A stretch of 64,000 bases of DNA from positions 186,001-250,000 of the forward strand of contig NZ_CP011968.1 of the NCBI RefSeq assembly GCF_001077535.1, in the 5' to 3' direction. The notes beneath the pieces are model-generated. The model searched no databases, was not told the DNA's origin, and saw nothing but the letters and a program-made list of their open reading frames with translations. Source of the stretch: Clostridioides difficile ATCC 9689 = DSM 1296 (lineage in GTDB: Bacteria; Bacillota; Clostridia; Peptostreptococcales; Peptostreptococcaceae). Numbering within the stretch: position 1 is the stretch's first letter; the number at the start of each line of letters is the position of its first letter. Shown piece by piece: positions 37,090-46,450 of this stretch. The translations under genes and the position numbers were made by a program.

Positions 37090-39419
37090 GAAGCTATTTA
37101 GAACTAGTACCACAATATGCAAAGGTACATAAGAAAAAAAATAGAACTACAATTTTATGTATTGTCATTGCAGTATGTTTAGTTACTGCTATTTTTGGAC
37201 TAGCAGACATGGCTATACAATGTCAAAAAGTACAATTTATAAAAGATGATGGAAATTGGCACATAGTACTTAAAAATCTTAATGAAGAAGCTATATCAGA
37301 AATAAGTAGTAGAGTAGATATAGCTCACTATGGTAGAGGACAAGTCATTGATAATGGAGAGTTTAAATCAAAGGAGATTTTGATACAAGGTTTAGATGAA
37401 GATTTAGCAAAACAATTAGGTCTAGAAATAATAAAAGGTCGTTATCCTGTTGTGGAGAATGAGACTTTAATAGATGTAGATGCAGTTAAAAGCTTTAATC
37501 TAAAAGTAGGAGATTTTATCAAAATAAAATTAGCAGATGGTAGAAATAAAAATTATAAGATAGTAGGTGAATATTCATCATTATCAAGCTTAAGAGCCTC
37601 AGATAAGCATGGATTAATGCTTTCAATATTAGGTACACAAGCTATCAAAAAATCAGAAACATATGATTATTATTATATTACATTTAAAGACAAGGTTAAT
37701 ATTAGAAAAGCTACTTCTGATATTAAGAATACCTTTAATTTAAGTGATAAACAAATCGGTAAAAATGAAAAATTACTTTCTATTATAGGTCAAGGTGACT
37801 CTGATTATTCTAAACCACTTTACTTAACAGCAGGAGGACTTTTTATACTTGTGTTAATAGCAAGTATTATCATGATATATAATAGCTTTAATATGGGTGT
37901 AATAGAGAGAATAAAGTTTTTTGGACTATTACGTTGCTTGGGAGCATCAAAACTCCAAGTCAAAAAATTTGTTGTTTTAGAAAGTTTAATTCTAAGTGTA
38001 AAGGCTATTCCACTAGGATTGTTATTAGGATGTATTGTAACCATTATATCCTCTATATTTCTCAAATATGTGAATACAGAGTTATTTGGTTCGATGCCAA
38101 TTTTAAAGGTTAGCTTTATTGGTATTGTGTTTGGAATAATAGTAGGATTTTTAACAGTAATATTATCAGCTATTGTTCCAGCAAAAAAAGCTTCTGGGGT
38201 GTCTCCACTAAGTGCTATACGTGGTAATCTAATGTTCAAAGAAATTTTAACTAGTGGAAAAGCAAGTAAAATTGCTAACGCAGGAAGTTCTAAAATTGAT
38301 GTTTCTATGGGAATAAATCATGCCTTTTCAAGAAAAAAATCTTTTATACTTATGACTTCTTCATTTGCTATTAGTATTGTATTGTTTTTAGGTTTTAGTG
38401 TATTTATAGACTTTATGTATCAGGCACTTAAACCTATAAAACCAGAAGCTACTCATATATCTATTGTTGACGCTGACTTTAAGTCTGTTCTTACTAAAGA
38501 CGATATTAATGAAATAAGTAATATCAAAGGAATAAAAAAAGTATACAGTAGAATGATGACGGATGTAGAGGCTACATACAATAATAAGGAGGCAACATCT
38601 CAGCTAATTTCTTATGAAAAAAATCAATTTGACTGGGCCAAAAAGTATCTAGTAAAAGGGGAAATCAATGAAGATAAATTAGAGTCAGAAAATATCGGAT
38701 TGGTAGAAGAAGGTCATGGGTTTAATATTGGAGATAAGATATATATTAAAAATGGAAATTCTAAGAAAGAGATAGAGGTAGCAGGTATACTTTCTTCAAT
38801 TTCATTTGATGTTAAAGACAAATATATTGGAAATATTATAACATCTGAAAATACTTTTACTAGTATAACAGATATAAAAGACTATATAATAATTGATACT
38901 CAAGTTGATGAAGATGCTCCTGAAGATTTAATCCAAAATATAAGAAATGTTCTAGATGATAATTTAGAGGTTCGAGATAAGCGACAAGGTAACTTAGAGG
39001 CTAAAAATTCATTTTACACTATGGCAGTTTTTGTATATGGGTTTGTATTTATAATTGCGATTATAAGTATGTTTAATATCATAAACAGTATGAATATAAG
39101 CGTTACAAGTAGAATAAATTACTATGGTATTATGCGTGCAATAGGCATGTCCAATAAGCAATTAAGAAAAATGGTAATAGTAGAATCAAGTACATATGCT
39201 GTAAGTGGCTGTTTATTGGGGAGTGTACTTGGATTAATATTACATAGATATATATTTGTATCCTTAGTAACATTAAAATTCCATATAGACTGGCAAATAC
39301 CTTTTGATTTACTGTTTATCATTGTAGTAACTATGATAATAATAACTTTGCTTGCAGTAAGAAAACCCATTAAAAAGATTTGTGAATTAGACATAATAGA
39401 GGTAGTAAATGCACAATAA
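37086..39419 (+). CDS. FtsX-like ABC transporter permease
   Basis: 777 residues with an N-terminal membrane helix (about 20-40), an extracytoplasmic domain, an FtsX helix group near 250-370 (coupling motif FFGLLRCLGASKLQV), a second extracytoplasmic domain and a C-terminal group near 655-765 (YYGIMRAIGMSNKQL). It partners the ATPase it overlaps. The doubled FtsX layout matches MacB-like and lantibiotic-resistance exporters rather than the single large-domain BceB permeases. Two 15-nt copies of GTAGTAATTTAAATA follow the stop codon at 39426 and 39444. Confidence 0.9.
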   Translation: MRSYLELVPQYAKVHKKKNRTTILCIVIAVCLVTAIFGLADMAIQCQKVQFIKDDGNWHIVLKNLNEEAISEISSRVDIAHYGRGQVIDNGEFKSKEILIQGLDEDLAKQLGLEIIKGRYPVVENETLIDVDAVKSFNLKVGDFIKIKLADGRNKNYKIVGEYSSLSSLRASDKHGLMLSILGTQAIKKSETYDYYYITFKDKVNIRKATSDIKNTFNLSDKQIGKNEKLLSIIGQGDSDYSKPLYLTAGGLFILVLIASIIMIYNSFNMGVIERIKFFGLLRCLGASKLQVKKFVVLESLILSVKAIPLGLLLGCIVTIISSIFLKYVNTELFGSMPILKVSFIGIVFGIIVGFLTVILSAIVPAKKASGVSPLSAIRGNLMFKEILTSGKASKIANAGSSKIDVSMGINHAFSRKKSFILMTSSFAISIVLFLGFSVFIDFMYQALKPIKPEATHISIVDADFKSVLTKDDINEISNIKGIKKVYSRMMTDVEATYNNKEATSQLISYEKNQFDWAKKYLVKGEINEDKLESENIGLVEEGHGFNIGDKIYIKNGNSKKEIEVAGILSSISFDVKDKYIGNIITSENTFTSITDIKDYIIIDTQVDEDAPEDLIQNIRNVLDDNLEVRDKRQGNLEAKNSFYTMAVFVYGFVFIIAIISMFNIINSMNISVTSRINYYGIMRAIGMSNKQLRKMVIVESSTYAVSGCLLGSVLGLILHRYIFVSLVTLKFHIDWQIPFDLLFIIVVTMIIITLLAVRKPIKKICELDIIEVVNAQ

Positions 39420-39457
39420 ATATAAGTAGTAATTTAAATAGAGGTAGTAATTTAAAT

Positions 39458-39514
39458 AAAAAATCGAAGTAAATATGAAATAGAAAATATCTTTCATAAT
39501 TTACTTCGATTTTT
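39458..39514. terminator. Bidirectional terminator
   Basis: A long stem, AAAAATCGAAGTAAATATGAAA with TTTCATAATTTACTTCGATTTTT, has runs of A on the left and T on the right. It serves the exporter operon on the + strand and the cvfB remnant/permease operon on the - strand. Confidence 0.88.
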
Positions 39515-39526
39515 GTGTTATATAAT

Positions 39527-40164
39527 TTACTTTAGATAAGTTCCATCTTCATCTTGATAAATTAAGTCTTTCTTCATAAGTACTCCAAGAGCACGTTTAA
39601 AATTTTCTTACTTGAATTAAATAAGATAGAAATATCTTTAGGATCAGATTTATCATTGAATCTCATATATCCATCTGAACCTTCTAAATAGCTTAAAATC
39701 TTATTTTCTAAGGTATCAAGTTCATCTTTTCTGTTTCCTCTAGGAGAAAGTCCTAATTTACCATCATCGTATATTTTTATAACATGTAAATTTTCAAGAA
39801 CATCCCCAGCTTTTAATTCTGTAAAGTATTCATTATGAAGGATTACACCAGCATATTTATTGTCAACACATATCATAGCAGAGTTGTTGGTTTGGAATCC
39901 ATATACAACTCCATTTACAACATCTCCTACATTGTAAGTATGGTCTGTTTCTAAATATGAATCTATGTCTGTAGTAGCAGCTATTCTTCCGCTTTTATCC
40001 AAGTATATATAGAATAAATATTTTTCATCTCTAAACAATGGATAAGTCTTAGCTTTAAAAGGAACTAGTATGTCTTTTGTAAGTCCCATATCTATAAAAG
40101 TACCAATATCCGTGTTATCAACTACTTTTAGATACGTAACATCTCCATTTCTAATTATTTCTAT
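39527..40164 (-). pseudogene. cvfB: cvfB (S1-domain RNA-binding protein, YitL family), truncated and frameshifted
   Basis: The intact part reads, from 40164 down, YLKVVDNTDIGTFIDMGLTKDILVPF (second S1-like domain of CvfB), VVNGVVYGFQTNNSAMICV (third), LGLSPRGNRKDELD, and the winged-helix start GYMRFNDKSDPKDI. The frame then runs into a stop at 39574. One base away, the next frame supplies the expected family ending, FKRALGVLMKKDLIYQDEDG TYLK, stopping at 39527. A one-base loss in the run AAAATTTT near 39606 explains this. The first S1 domain (about 65-70 residues) and a normal start are also missing: no ATG or ribosome site precedes the second domain before the permease stop. The frameshift might be strain-specific or a sequencing error; the missing 5' end would still make it a remnant. 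Confidence 0.75.
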
Positions 40165-40202
40165 AGTATTAGAAAAATAATTTTTAAATAGTTTGTAAAA
40201 TA

Positions 40203-41552
40203 TTATTGAATTTTTTCTCTCGAAATATATAATTTAGAATCTTCTGATTTATTTTTATGCTCGATTTCCTTATTTTTTTTCATAAATATATATAGAGGAG
40301 CTATTAACAACATTGCCCCTAATCCTATTAAAACTCTATTTTGAGTTATAGGTTTTGAAATATCTTCTGCCCAAGCTTGTTGTAACAACCATGAGCTACC
40401 TAAAATAGCTACCATTGGTATAACAGGACCAAATGGAATCTTAAAAGAGGCCTTAACATCTGTTCTTTTTCTTAAAACTATTACTGATAAACAAGTTGGT
40501 ATGTACTGAGCAAATCTTGCAATTACACTCATTACTGCAAGTTGTTCAAAACTTCCAGTTAGCACAAGTGGTATACAACAAATTAAAGATATTATTATTG
40601 CTACATATGGAGCACCATATTTATTTGTTTTTCCTATAAATGCAGGAAGAGAACCTTCTTCTGCTAGAGAAGAACCACATTTAGGAGTTACTATTGATGA
40701 ACCTATATTTATACCAAATATAGATATTAATGTTGCTACAGATATGAAAACTTTACCATAATTGCCTAAAAATACACTTGAAGTATCTGCAATTGGAATA
40801 CTGTTTTCAAATAGTCTATCTCCAAGTATACCCATACAGACAATTTGAATTAATATATAAATTATTGCACATATAAATATTGTGGTTATTAATGCGACTG
40901 GAAGATTTTTTTTAGGATTTTCCATTTCTCCACTTGCCACAATAAATGATTCAAAGCCGGTAAATGCGTAAAATACTAATATAATGGCTGGACCCATACT
41001 AGAGTTAACTACATTTCCTGAAGGAACAATATTTACAAATTTTATAAAGAATATTCCAACTATTATAAAAACTATTAATGGTACTAATTTAGCTATAGTT
41101 ATTACATTATTCATTATCTTTGTGCTTTTAATTCCAAATAAGCTATTTATTGAAAGTAGTGTTACGAGTATTGCAGCTATATAACCTTTGTATTCAGTGG
41201 CAGATTCTGGCCAAAATGAACCTAAAGCTGTTGCAAATCCTACTGCTAGAGTAGACCATGATATAATTCTAATAACCCAAGACATTGTACCAACTTCAAA
41301 TCCTATAAAATCTCCAAAAGCTTTTTTGGAGTATAGATATGCTCCTCCATTCTTATCAAACATGCTTCCAACTTCTGCAAAACATAAAAGTATTGATAGA
41401 ACTAAGAGTGTAGCAAAAATGTATATAAACATACTGTTTTGACCTGCTAGATTATAAACTTTACCTGGTAGTAAGAATATACCTGAACCTATTATGCTAT
41501 TAATCCCTAATAATATCATACTAAATAGACCTAATTTCTTAGCTTTTTCCAT
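40203..41552 (-). CDS. APC-superfamily amino acid permease
   Basis: 449 residues, about twelve membrane helices, with the APC N-terminal signature GINSIIGSGIFLLPGKVY and the later FYAFTGFESFIVASGEMENPKKNLPVAL that is typical of amino acid/polyamine/organocation antiporters and symporters. It lies 36 nt downstream of an M20 amidohydrolase, with which it shares the sigma-54 promoter. The AGGAG site precedes the ATG at the 41552 end. The likely job is uptake of an amino-acid derivative that the hydrolase then cleaves; the specific substrate is unknown. Confidence 0.9.
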   Translation of the reverse strand: MEKAKKLGLFSMILLGINSIIGSGIFLLPGKVYNLAGQNSMFIYIFATLLVLSILLCFAEVGSMFDKNGGAYLYSKKAFGDFIGFEVGTMSWVIRIISWSTLAVGFATALGSFWPESATEYKGYIAAILVTLLSINSLFGIKSTKIMNNVITIAKLVPLIVFIIVGIFFIKFVNIVPSGNVVNSSMGPAIILVFYAFTGFESFIVASGEMENPKKNLPVALITTIFICAIIYILIQIVCMGILGDRLFENSIPIADTSSVFLGNYGKVFISVATLISIFGINIGSSIVTPKCGSSLAEEGSLPAFIGKTNKYGAPYVAIIISLICCIPLVLTGSFEQLAVMSVIARFAQYIPTCLSVIVLRKRTDVKASFKIPFGPVIPMVAILGSSWLLQQAWAEDISKPITQNRVLIGLGAMLLIAPLYIFMKKNKEIEHKNKSEDSKLYISREKIQ

Positions 41553-41588
41553 ATTAATTTATCTCCTATTCTTTTATTAATTACTGTA

Positions 41589-42809
41589 CTAATTAAAATA
41601 CAAAGTATTCATTACATGCATCATAACACCTATTGGTAAACAATCTTCATCTATATTAAAGCTAGAGGTATGAAGAGGTGAAATTAAGCCCTTTTCCTCA
41701 TTTTTACATCCTAAATGGAAGAATGCTCCTTTACAATGTTCTGTGTAAAAAGAAAAGTCTTCACCACCTAAAGACGGGTTTGGTCTCAATATAAATTTTT
41801 CCTCTCCAAGTAATTCTTTAGTATTTGATATAACTGTATCTACTAATTCTTTTTCATTTATAACAGCAGGATAGTTTTCATCACTTACATGTAAAGTCCC
41901 AACACAACCAAATGCAGATGCAGTGTCTCCAACAATTTTAGCTATTTTATCAATCATAAAGTTTCTTGTTTTGCTATTTAAGGTTCTTAAAGTGCCTTCT
42001 AATTTTACATCTTCACATATTACATTGTGTGTATCACCACCATATATTTTACCTATAGTCAAAACAGCAGCATTATTTGGTTCTAAGTTTCTACTTATTA
42101 TAGTTTGTAATGATGTAACAATTTGTGAAGCTGTAACTATTGCATCAATACCGTTTTCAGGATATGCACCATGAGCTCTTTTACCTTTGATACTTATTTT
42201 TATAGTGTCTACACTAGCATTTAATGTATCATATTTTGTTTCGATAAGGCCTGTTTCTATATGTGGCATAACATGAAGTCCGAATATATAATCGGCCTTG
42301 GGATTTTCTAAACACCCATCCTCAACTAAAAATTTTGCTCCTCCAAAACCTTCTTCTGCTGGTTGAAATAAGAATTTTACATTTACATTAAGTTTATCTT
42401 TTATTGAATGTAAAACTTTACATGCTCCAAGTAGCATGGTTGTATGTGCATCGTGACCACAAGCATGCATTTTTCCAGAGTGTATTGATTTATAAGGTAT
42501 GTTGTTTTCTTCTTCAATAGGAAGAGCATCCATATCTGCTCTTATACAAATCGTTTTATCTGCACTTTCTTTTAAAATATATGCCATAATTCCATTGTGT
42601 TTTGTAAATTCCATATAATCAATTCCGATTTCTTTTAAATAAGAAATTACCTTCTGTTTAGTAAGATTTTCTTCAAGAGCTAATTCTGGAATTTTATGTA
42701 ATTCTCTTCTTATGTTTATAAGCCATGGTTTTATAGAATTACAACTTTCTATTACAAAATCTTTTCCTAATTCTTTGGTTTGATATTTTAATTTCAAAGC
42801 CTGTTGCAT
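41589..42809 (-). CDS. M20 family amidohydrolase (IAA-amino acid hydrolase/hippurate hydrolase type)
   Basis: 406 residues with the M20D metal site: HACGHDAHTTMLL (two His and Asp), FQPAEEGFGGA (Glu pair), IFGLHVMP (His) and GGEDFSFYTE near the C terminus. The lead RRELHKIPELALEE is diagnostic for the N-acyl-L-amino acid amidohydrolase group. It releases an amino acid from an N-acyl conjugate. A GGAGG site precedes the ATG, and a sigma-54-type promoter lies about 45 nt upstream. It is the first gene of a two-gene operon with the permease. Confidence 0.91.
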   Translation of the reverse strand: MQQALKLKYQTKELGKDFVIESCNSIKPWLINIRRELHKIPELALEENLTKQKVISYLKEIGIDYMEFTKHNGIMAYILKESADKTICIRADMDALPIEEENNIPYKSIHSGKMHACGHDAHTTMLLGACKVLHSIKDKLNVNVKFLFQPAEEGFGGAKFLVEDGCLENPKADYIFGLHVMPHIETGLIETKYDTLNASVDTIKISIKGKRAHGAYPENGIDAIVTASQIVTSLQTIISRNLEPNNAAVLTIGKIYGGDTHNVICEDVKLEGTLRTLNSKTRNFMIDKIAKIVGDTASAFGCVGTLHVSDENYPAVINEKELVDTVISNTKELLGEEKFILRPNPSLGGEDFSFYTEHCKGAFFHLGCKNEEKGLISPLHTSSFNIDEDCLPIGVMMHVMNTLYFN

Positions 42810-42851
42810 TTTTATTCCTCCAATTGCTTTTTATTGTTTTATTAATATAAT

Positions 42852-42869
42852 AAGCAATTATTATGCCAT
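42852..42869 (-). promoter_or_regulatory. Sigma-54 (SigL) promoter for the amidohydrolase-permease operon
   Basis: On the minus strand the sequence is TGGCATAATAATTGCT: the -24 element TGGCA and the -12 element TTGCT with exactly 6 nt between, matching the sigma-54 consensus. Transcription would begin about 30 nt upstream of the ribosome site. The enhancer-binding regulator just upstream is the natural activator. The 42870-43107 interval should hold its binding sites; it contains AATCATTT / AAATGATT and AATAGGA / TCCTATT inverted repeats, of uncertain relevance. Confidence 0.85.
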
Positions 42870-43107
42870 AATTTTCGATGGAGAATTTTGTTTTTTATAA
42901 GAATATTGAATAAATATAATCATTTATCTATATGTATAGTATAAAAAATGATTGCATAGTTTCAATTTTCAGTAAAAAATATTATTTTGAAGAAAATATA
43001 TTTTATATGCTAGTTTATATAAAAAAAATAGGAAATAAAAAAATTATCCTATTCCTATTAATTCCTATTATTTATGTACAAAATAAATTATAATTTTAGG
43101 GTACTTG

Positions 43108-43151
43108 AAAAATAAAAAAACCTATTGAAGGAGTACTTTAATCCTGAATAG
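43108..43151 (-). terminator. Terminator of the sigma-54 regulator gene
   Basis: Read on the minus strand, CTATTCAGGA pairs with TCCTTCAATAG (imperfect), followed by a T7 run, an A and a T5 run. It lies 26 nt after the regulator stop. Confidence 0.7.
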
Positions 43152-43177
43152 ATTTCTTTGTTTGATAAATTATAATT

Positions 43178-45190
43178 TTATAGACCTTTATATTTTAATT
43201 TATTGTAAAAATCTTCTCCTTTTTGAGTTATTTTACTTCCATATCTTCCTGAACTACAAATTATAAGTTCTTCTTTTTTTAGATATTCAAATATTTTTTT
43301 AATTTTTCCTTCTGTAATTTGAAGGTTCTTATCGAGTAGTGCTTTTAAAATTAATCCTCTACCAATACCAACATCTGATTCCTTATTTAAAATTAGTATC
43401 TCTAATATATTCAATATATCATTCTTACTATATTTTAGTTTTAATGATGTATTTTTGTTATCTGAAGACCTTAAGTTTGGAGGTAAATCTTTCTCTAATA
43501 CAATATCTTCACACATAATGTTTAAATAGGATGTAACATTTTGGAGTTCTCTTATATTACCTTTCCACATATAGTTTTGTATAAGTTTTTTTGCTTCTGG
43601 TGTGATTATTAATTTCTTATTAATTAAATCTTCCATAATAATTAATATGTCTTCTTTTCTTTCTCTTAGAGGAGGTATATTTATTGGAATTGTATTTAAT
43701 CGATAATATAAATCCTCTCTAAATTGGCTATTATCAATCATTTGTTCTAAATTCTTATTTGTAGCAGATATGATTCTAACATCTATATTAATTACATTGT
43801 GAGACCCAACAGGCATTATCTGCTTTTCTTGAAGAACTCTAAGTAGTTTTGTTTGTAATTCTAAAGGCATATCGCCTATTTCATCTAAGAATATTGTTCC
43901 ATTATTAGCAAGTTCAAATAATCCTTGTTTTCCATCTTTTAGACCTCCAGTAAAAGTTCCCTTGTCATATCCGAATAGCTGGCTTTCTAATAAATTTTCA
44001 GGAACGGCTGCACAATTTACTGCTATAAAGGGTTGATTTTTTCTATTTGAGTTGTTATGTATAGACTGAGCTATGAGTTCTTTACCAGTTCCACTTTCAC
44101 CTCCGATAAGTATGCTTAAATCAGATTTAGAAACCTTCTTAGCTAAATCTATACATTCAAACATTTTAGGACTATTTGTTTTTATATCCTTAAATGTATA
44201 TTTTGCTATTTGTCCTTTTTCTCTTAATTTTTTAGTGAGATTTTGTTCTAATTTTTTTATGTATGTTATTTCTTGTAAACTATAATATGTGCCCATTTTT
44301 TCATCTCTATTGTATATGTTTTTTTTATTTACATTTATATATTTCTTATTGAATACGACAACTTTATCTAGTATCTCTTTCTCACTCAATAAAACTTTTA
44401 AACTATCTACAAATATATCCTCAATGTATTTTCCATATATATCCTCATTTATGTCTAAAATATCTTTTACTTTACTATTATATGTATTTATTTCACCATC
44501 TTTTGAAGTAAATAATATACCATCTTTTGATAAATTCAATATTGTATCTAATTCTTCTATTTTTAAAAATAATTCCTTATATTTATCTTTTATACCAGTA
44601 TCTAAACTTATTATTTCTTCTGAGTATTTAACTAGATTAGATTGTATTTCCTTTGAATCAATTTGTAATAAATTTATTATTTCTATAAATGTAGAAATAT
44701 CTATATATCTGTGACCTAAATCAAATATATCTGAGATAAAGCTAGGTACTTTTTCTGGAACTCCTGGAGTTATAGCTATTTTTATATTTTTATAGTTATT
44801 ATCATTCATATATGGAATTGGTCTAATATTAGTCACTCCAATTTTATAAAATAAACTTATAGTTTCTAGAGTAGTTTCATCAGAATCATTTACGATTAGA
44901 ACATTTGTACCCTGTGGTAAAGATAGTAGATTATAAATTTTATCTTCCCTAAAAGTTCTTCTTACCACAATCACTTTTTTCTTATCTAGTATATTATTTA
45001 TAATTTTGTCTAATCTTTCTACTGACATTACTAATATCACATCATCATTTATAATATCATTATCATTTATTTCATTTATGAAGTATCTATTAATATTTAT
45101 AGAATCTCCAAAAACTAATTTCAAATTATTTTCTAAAAAGTCTATTAAATCTTTTCTACTATCATTTACCAGAGCTACTGATTTTTTCAT
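43178..45190 (-). CDS. Sigma-54-dependent transcriptional regulator (enhancer-binding protein)
   Basis: 670 residues: an N-terminal PrpR-like sensory region (about 1-195), a PAS-like domain (about 205-310, LNLSKDGILFTSKDGEINTYNSK), and the AAA+ domain (about 340-570) with Walker A GGESGTGKE, loop DKGTFTGGLKDGK and Walker B NGTIFLDEIGDM. The C terminus is a winged-helix-like domain (LDKNLQITEGKIKKIFEYLKKEELI) rather than a Fis-type helix-turn-helix. The sigma-54 contact loop is GTFTGG, not GAFTGA, so the first and last positions of the variable part differ. It directly precedes the operon that has a matching sigma-54 promoter, so it is the likely activator. Confidence 0.9.
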   Translation of the reverse strand: MKKSVALVNDSRKDLIDFLENNLKLVFGDSININRYFINEINDNDIINDDVILVMSVERLDKIINNILDKKKVIVVRRTFREDKIYNLLSLPQGTNVLIVNDSDETTLETISLFYKIGVTNIRPIPYMNDNNYKNIKIAITPGVPEKVPSFISDIFDLGHRYIDISTFIEIINLLQIDSKEIQSNLVKYSEEIISLDTGIKDKYKELFLKIEELDTILNLSKDGILFTSKDGEINTYNSKVKDILDINEDIYGKYIEDIFVDSLKVLLSEKEILDKVVVFNKKYINVNKKNIYNRDEKMGTYYSLQEITYIKKLEQNLTKKLREKGQIAKYTFKDIKTNSPKMFECIDLAKKVSKSDLSILIGGESGTGKELIAQSIHNNSNRKNQPFIAVNCAAVPENLLESQLFGYDKGTFTGGLKDGKQGLFELANNGTIFLDEIGDMPLELQTKLLRVLQEKQIMPVGSHNVINIDVRIISATNKNLEQMIDNSQFREDLYYRLNTIPINIPPLRERKEDILIIMEDLINKKLIITPEAKKLIQNYMWKGNIRELQNVTSYLNIMCEDIVLEKDLPPNLRSSDNKNTSLKLKYSKNDILNILEILILNKESDVGIGRGLILKALLDKNLQITEGKIKKIFEYLKKEELIICSSGRYGSKITQKGEDFYNKLKYKGL

Positions 45191-45273
45191 TTATTTCTCC
45201 TTATATAATAAATAGTTTCCAACAAAATAGTTGTATAAAGCAATATAATTTTGATAATTTAAATTTATCAAAT

Positions 45274-45331
45274 AAAAAAGAAAGTGTCTATAATGACTTT
45301 ATAAAAGTTGCATTAAGACACTTTCTTTCTT
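45274..45331. terminator. Strong orphan hairpin in a divergent promoter region
   Basis: AAAAAAGAAAGTGTCT (45274-45289) pairs with AGACACTTTCTTTCTT (45316-45331) over 16 bp with one mismatch, followed by a T-rich stretch. It sits between two divergent genes (regulator to the left, Crp family to the right), where no gene ends. It may terminate a small RNA or be part of a leader. The rest of 45191-45660 is AT-rich, with no gene seen. Confidence 0.5.
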
Positions 45332-45660
45332 ATAATTAAAAATCTTGTCACCAAATCCCCCTAATTGTTGCTTAAAACTTAAACTGTATGTATATTTTTC
45401 ATTTCTATTCGATTAAATTATAATATACACCCAAAAAAATTTATTTTAATAAATTCTATTGATAATATAATTTTGTAAATATAGAATTATATTAAAATAA
45501 ATTATATATGAAAATATATATGTATAAGTTTATTCTGCGTGAGTAGAATGAATTTGTCAAGTTTAATTTAGTTGTAATTGTATCTTTTATTAAAAATAAT
45601 ATAAATTAAAACATATAAATAAAATATTTTATACAATATATTGTAAAGGAGGTAACTTTG

Positions 45661-46311
45661 ATGAAAGCAGAAAAAACAAGTATATATCCAATTATTAAAA
45701 ATAATTTAAACAAAATATCAATTGTTGAATATAAAAAGGGTCAAAGATTTGTAGCATCAGATAAAGACTTACAAGAAGTGTTCTTTATAATAGAGGGAGT
45801 TGCATTAGTGGAGTGTACTACTAGAGGAGGAAATAAATTTCTTGTTGACATTGTACCTGAAAATGAATTTATAGGCAAAATCAGTTACATATATGAACAT
45901 AATTTGAAATGTGATATATTTGCAAAGACTAATATAAAATTATTTCGATTTGAAAAAAATGTATTTGAAGAGTTTTATCTCAAACCAGATTTTATTGCAC
46001 TATTTCATAGAAAATGTACAAGAAGAATATATGAATTATATAAAACCAGAATGGTAAGAGAACTATTTTCTTGCACAGAAGTTATTGCCTATTGTATATC
46101 AAATAAACAAGAAAATAATGTCTGCAATATAAAAGCTATTCGTAATTTCAGTGAAATCTATTCAATTAGTAGAAAAAGTAGATACCATTCTCTGCTAAAG
46201 TTAACTGAAAAGGAGATAGTAAAAAAAATGGGTAATACATATGAAATTTTAAACTATGATGAATTACATAAATTGGCATTTGAAGTAAAAGAATTTTTGG
46301 AAGATGAGTAA
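45661..46311 (+). CDS. Crp/Fnr family transcriptional regulator
   Basis: 216 residues with an N-terminal cyclic-nucleotide-binding-type beta roll (about 20-120, VEYKKGQRFVASDKDLQEVFFIIEGVALVE) and a C-terminal winged-helix region (about 150-200, FSEIYSISRKSRYHSLLKL). The Fnr iron-sulfur cysteines are absent, and the cAMP-contact Arg/Ser pattern is not clear, so the ligand is unknown. The helix-turn-helix is degenerate compared with Crp. ATG 45661 follows AAGGAGGT; a TTG one codon earlier is closer to it. It is a single gene closed by a shared terminator. Confidence 0.85.
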   Translation: MKAEKTSIYPIIKNNLNKISIVEYKKGQRFVASDKDLQEVFFIIEGVALVECTTRGGNKFLVDIVPENEFIGKISYIYEHNLKCDIFAKTNIKLFRFEKNVFEEFYLKPDFIALFHRKCTRRIYELYKTRMVRELFSCTEVIAYCISNKQENNVCNIKAIRNFSEIYSISRKSRYHSLLKLTEKEIVKKMGNTYEILNYDELHKLAFEVKEFLEDE

Positions 46312-46349
46312 AAATTGTTACTTAATCAAAATAAAGTATAATAATTTCT

Positions 46350-46415
46350 GTAAAAAATAGAAATAGTCTCACTGAAAATCAAAAATACTTTAGTTATTTT
46401 CAATGAGACTGTTTA
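46350..46415. terminator. Bidirectional terminator between convergent genes
   Basis: AGTCTCACTGAAAAT (46365-46379) pairs with ATTTTCAATGAGACT (46396-46410), one mismatch. The T run is best for minus-strand transcripts (from the MATE gene), weaker for the Crp-family gene on the plus strand. Confidence 0.75.
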
Positions 46416-46450
46416 GAAATATTGTATACTTATAATGTATAGTATAATTA

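Noticed and set aside
37820-38239. A 139-codon minus-strand frame inside the second FtsX permease gene.
   Set aside because: Complement of membrane-helix codons; no start signals or family match.
44289-44714. A 141-codon plus-strand frame inside the sigma-54 regulator.
   Set aside because: Antisense to a well-defined AAA+ regulator and made of hydrophobic low-complexity sequence from AT-rich DNA.
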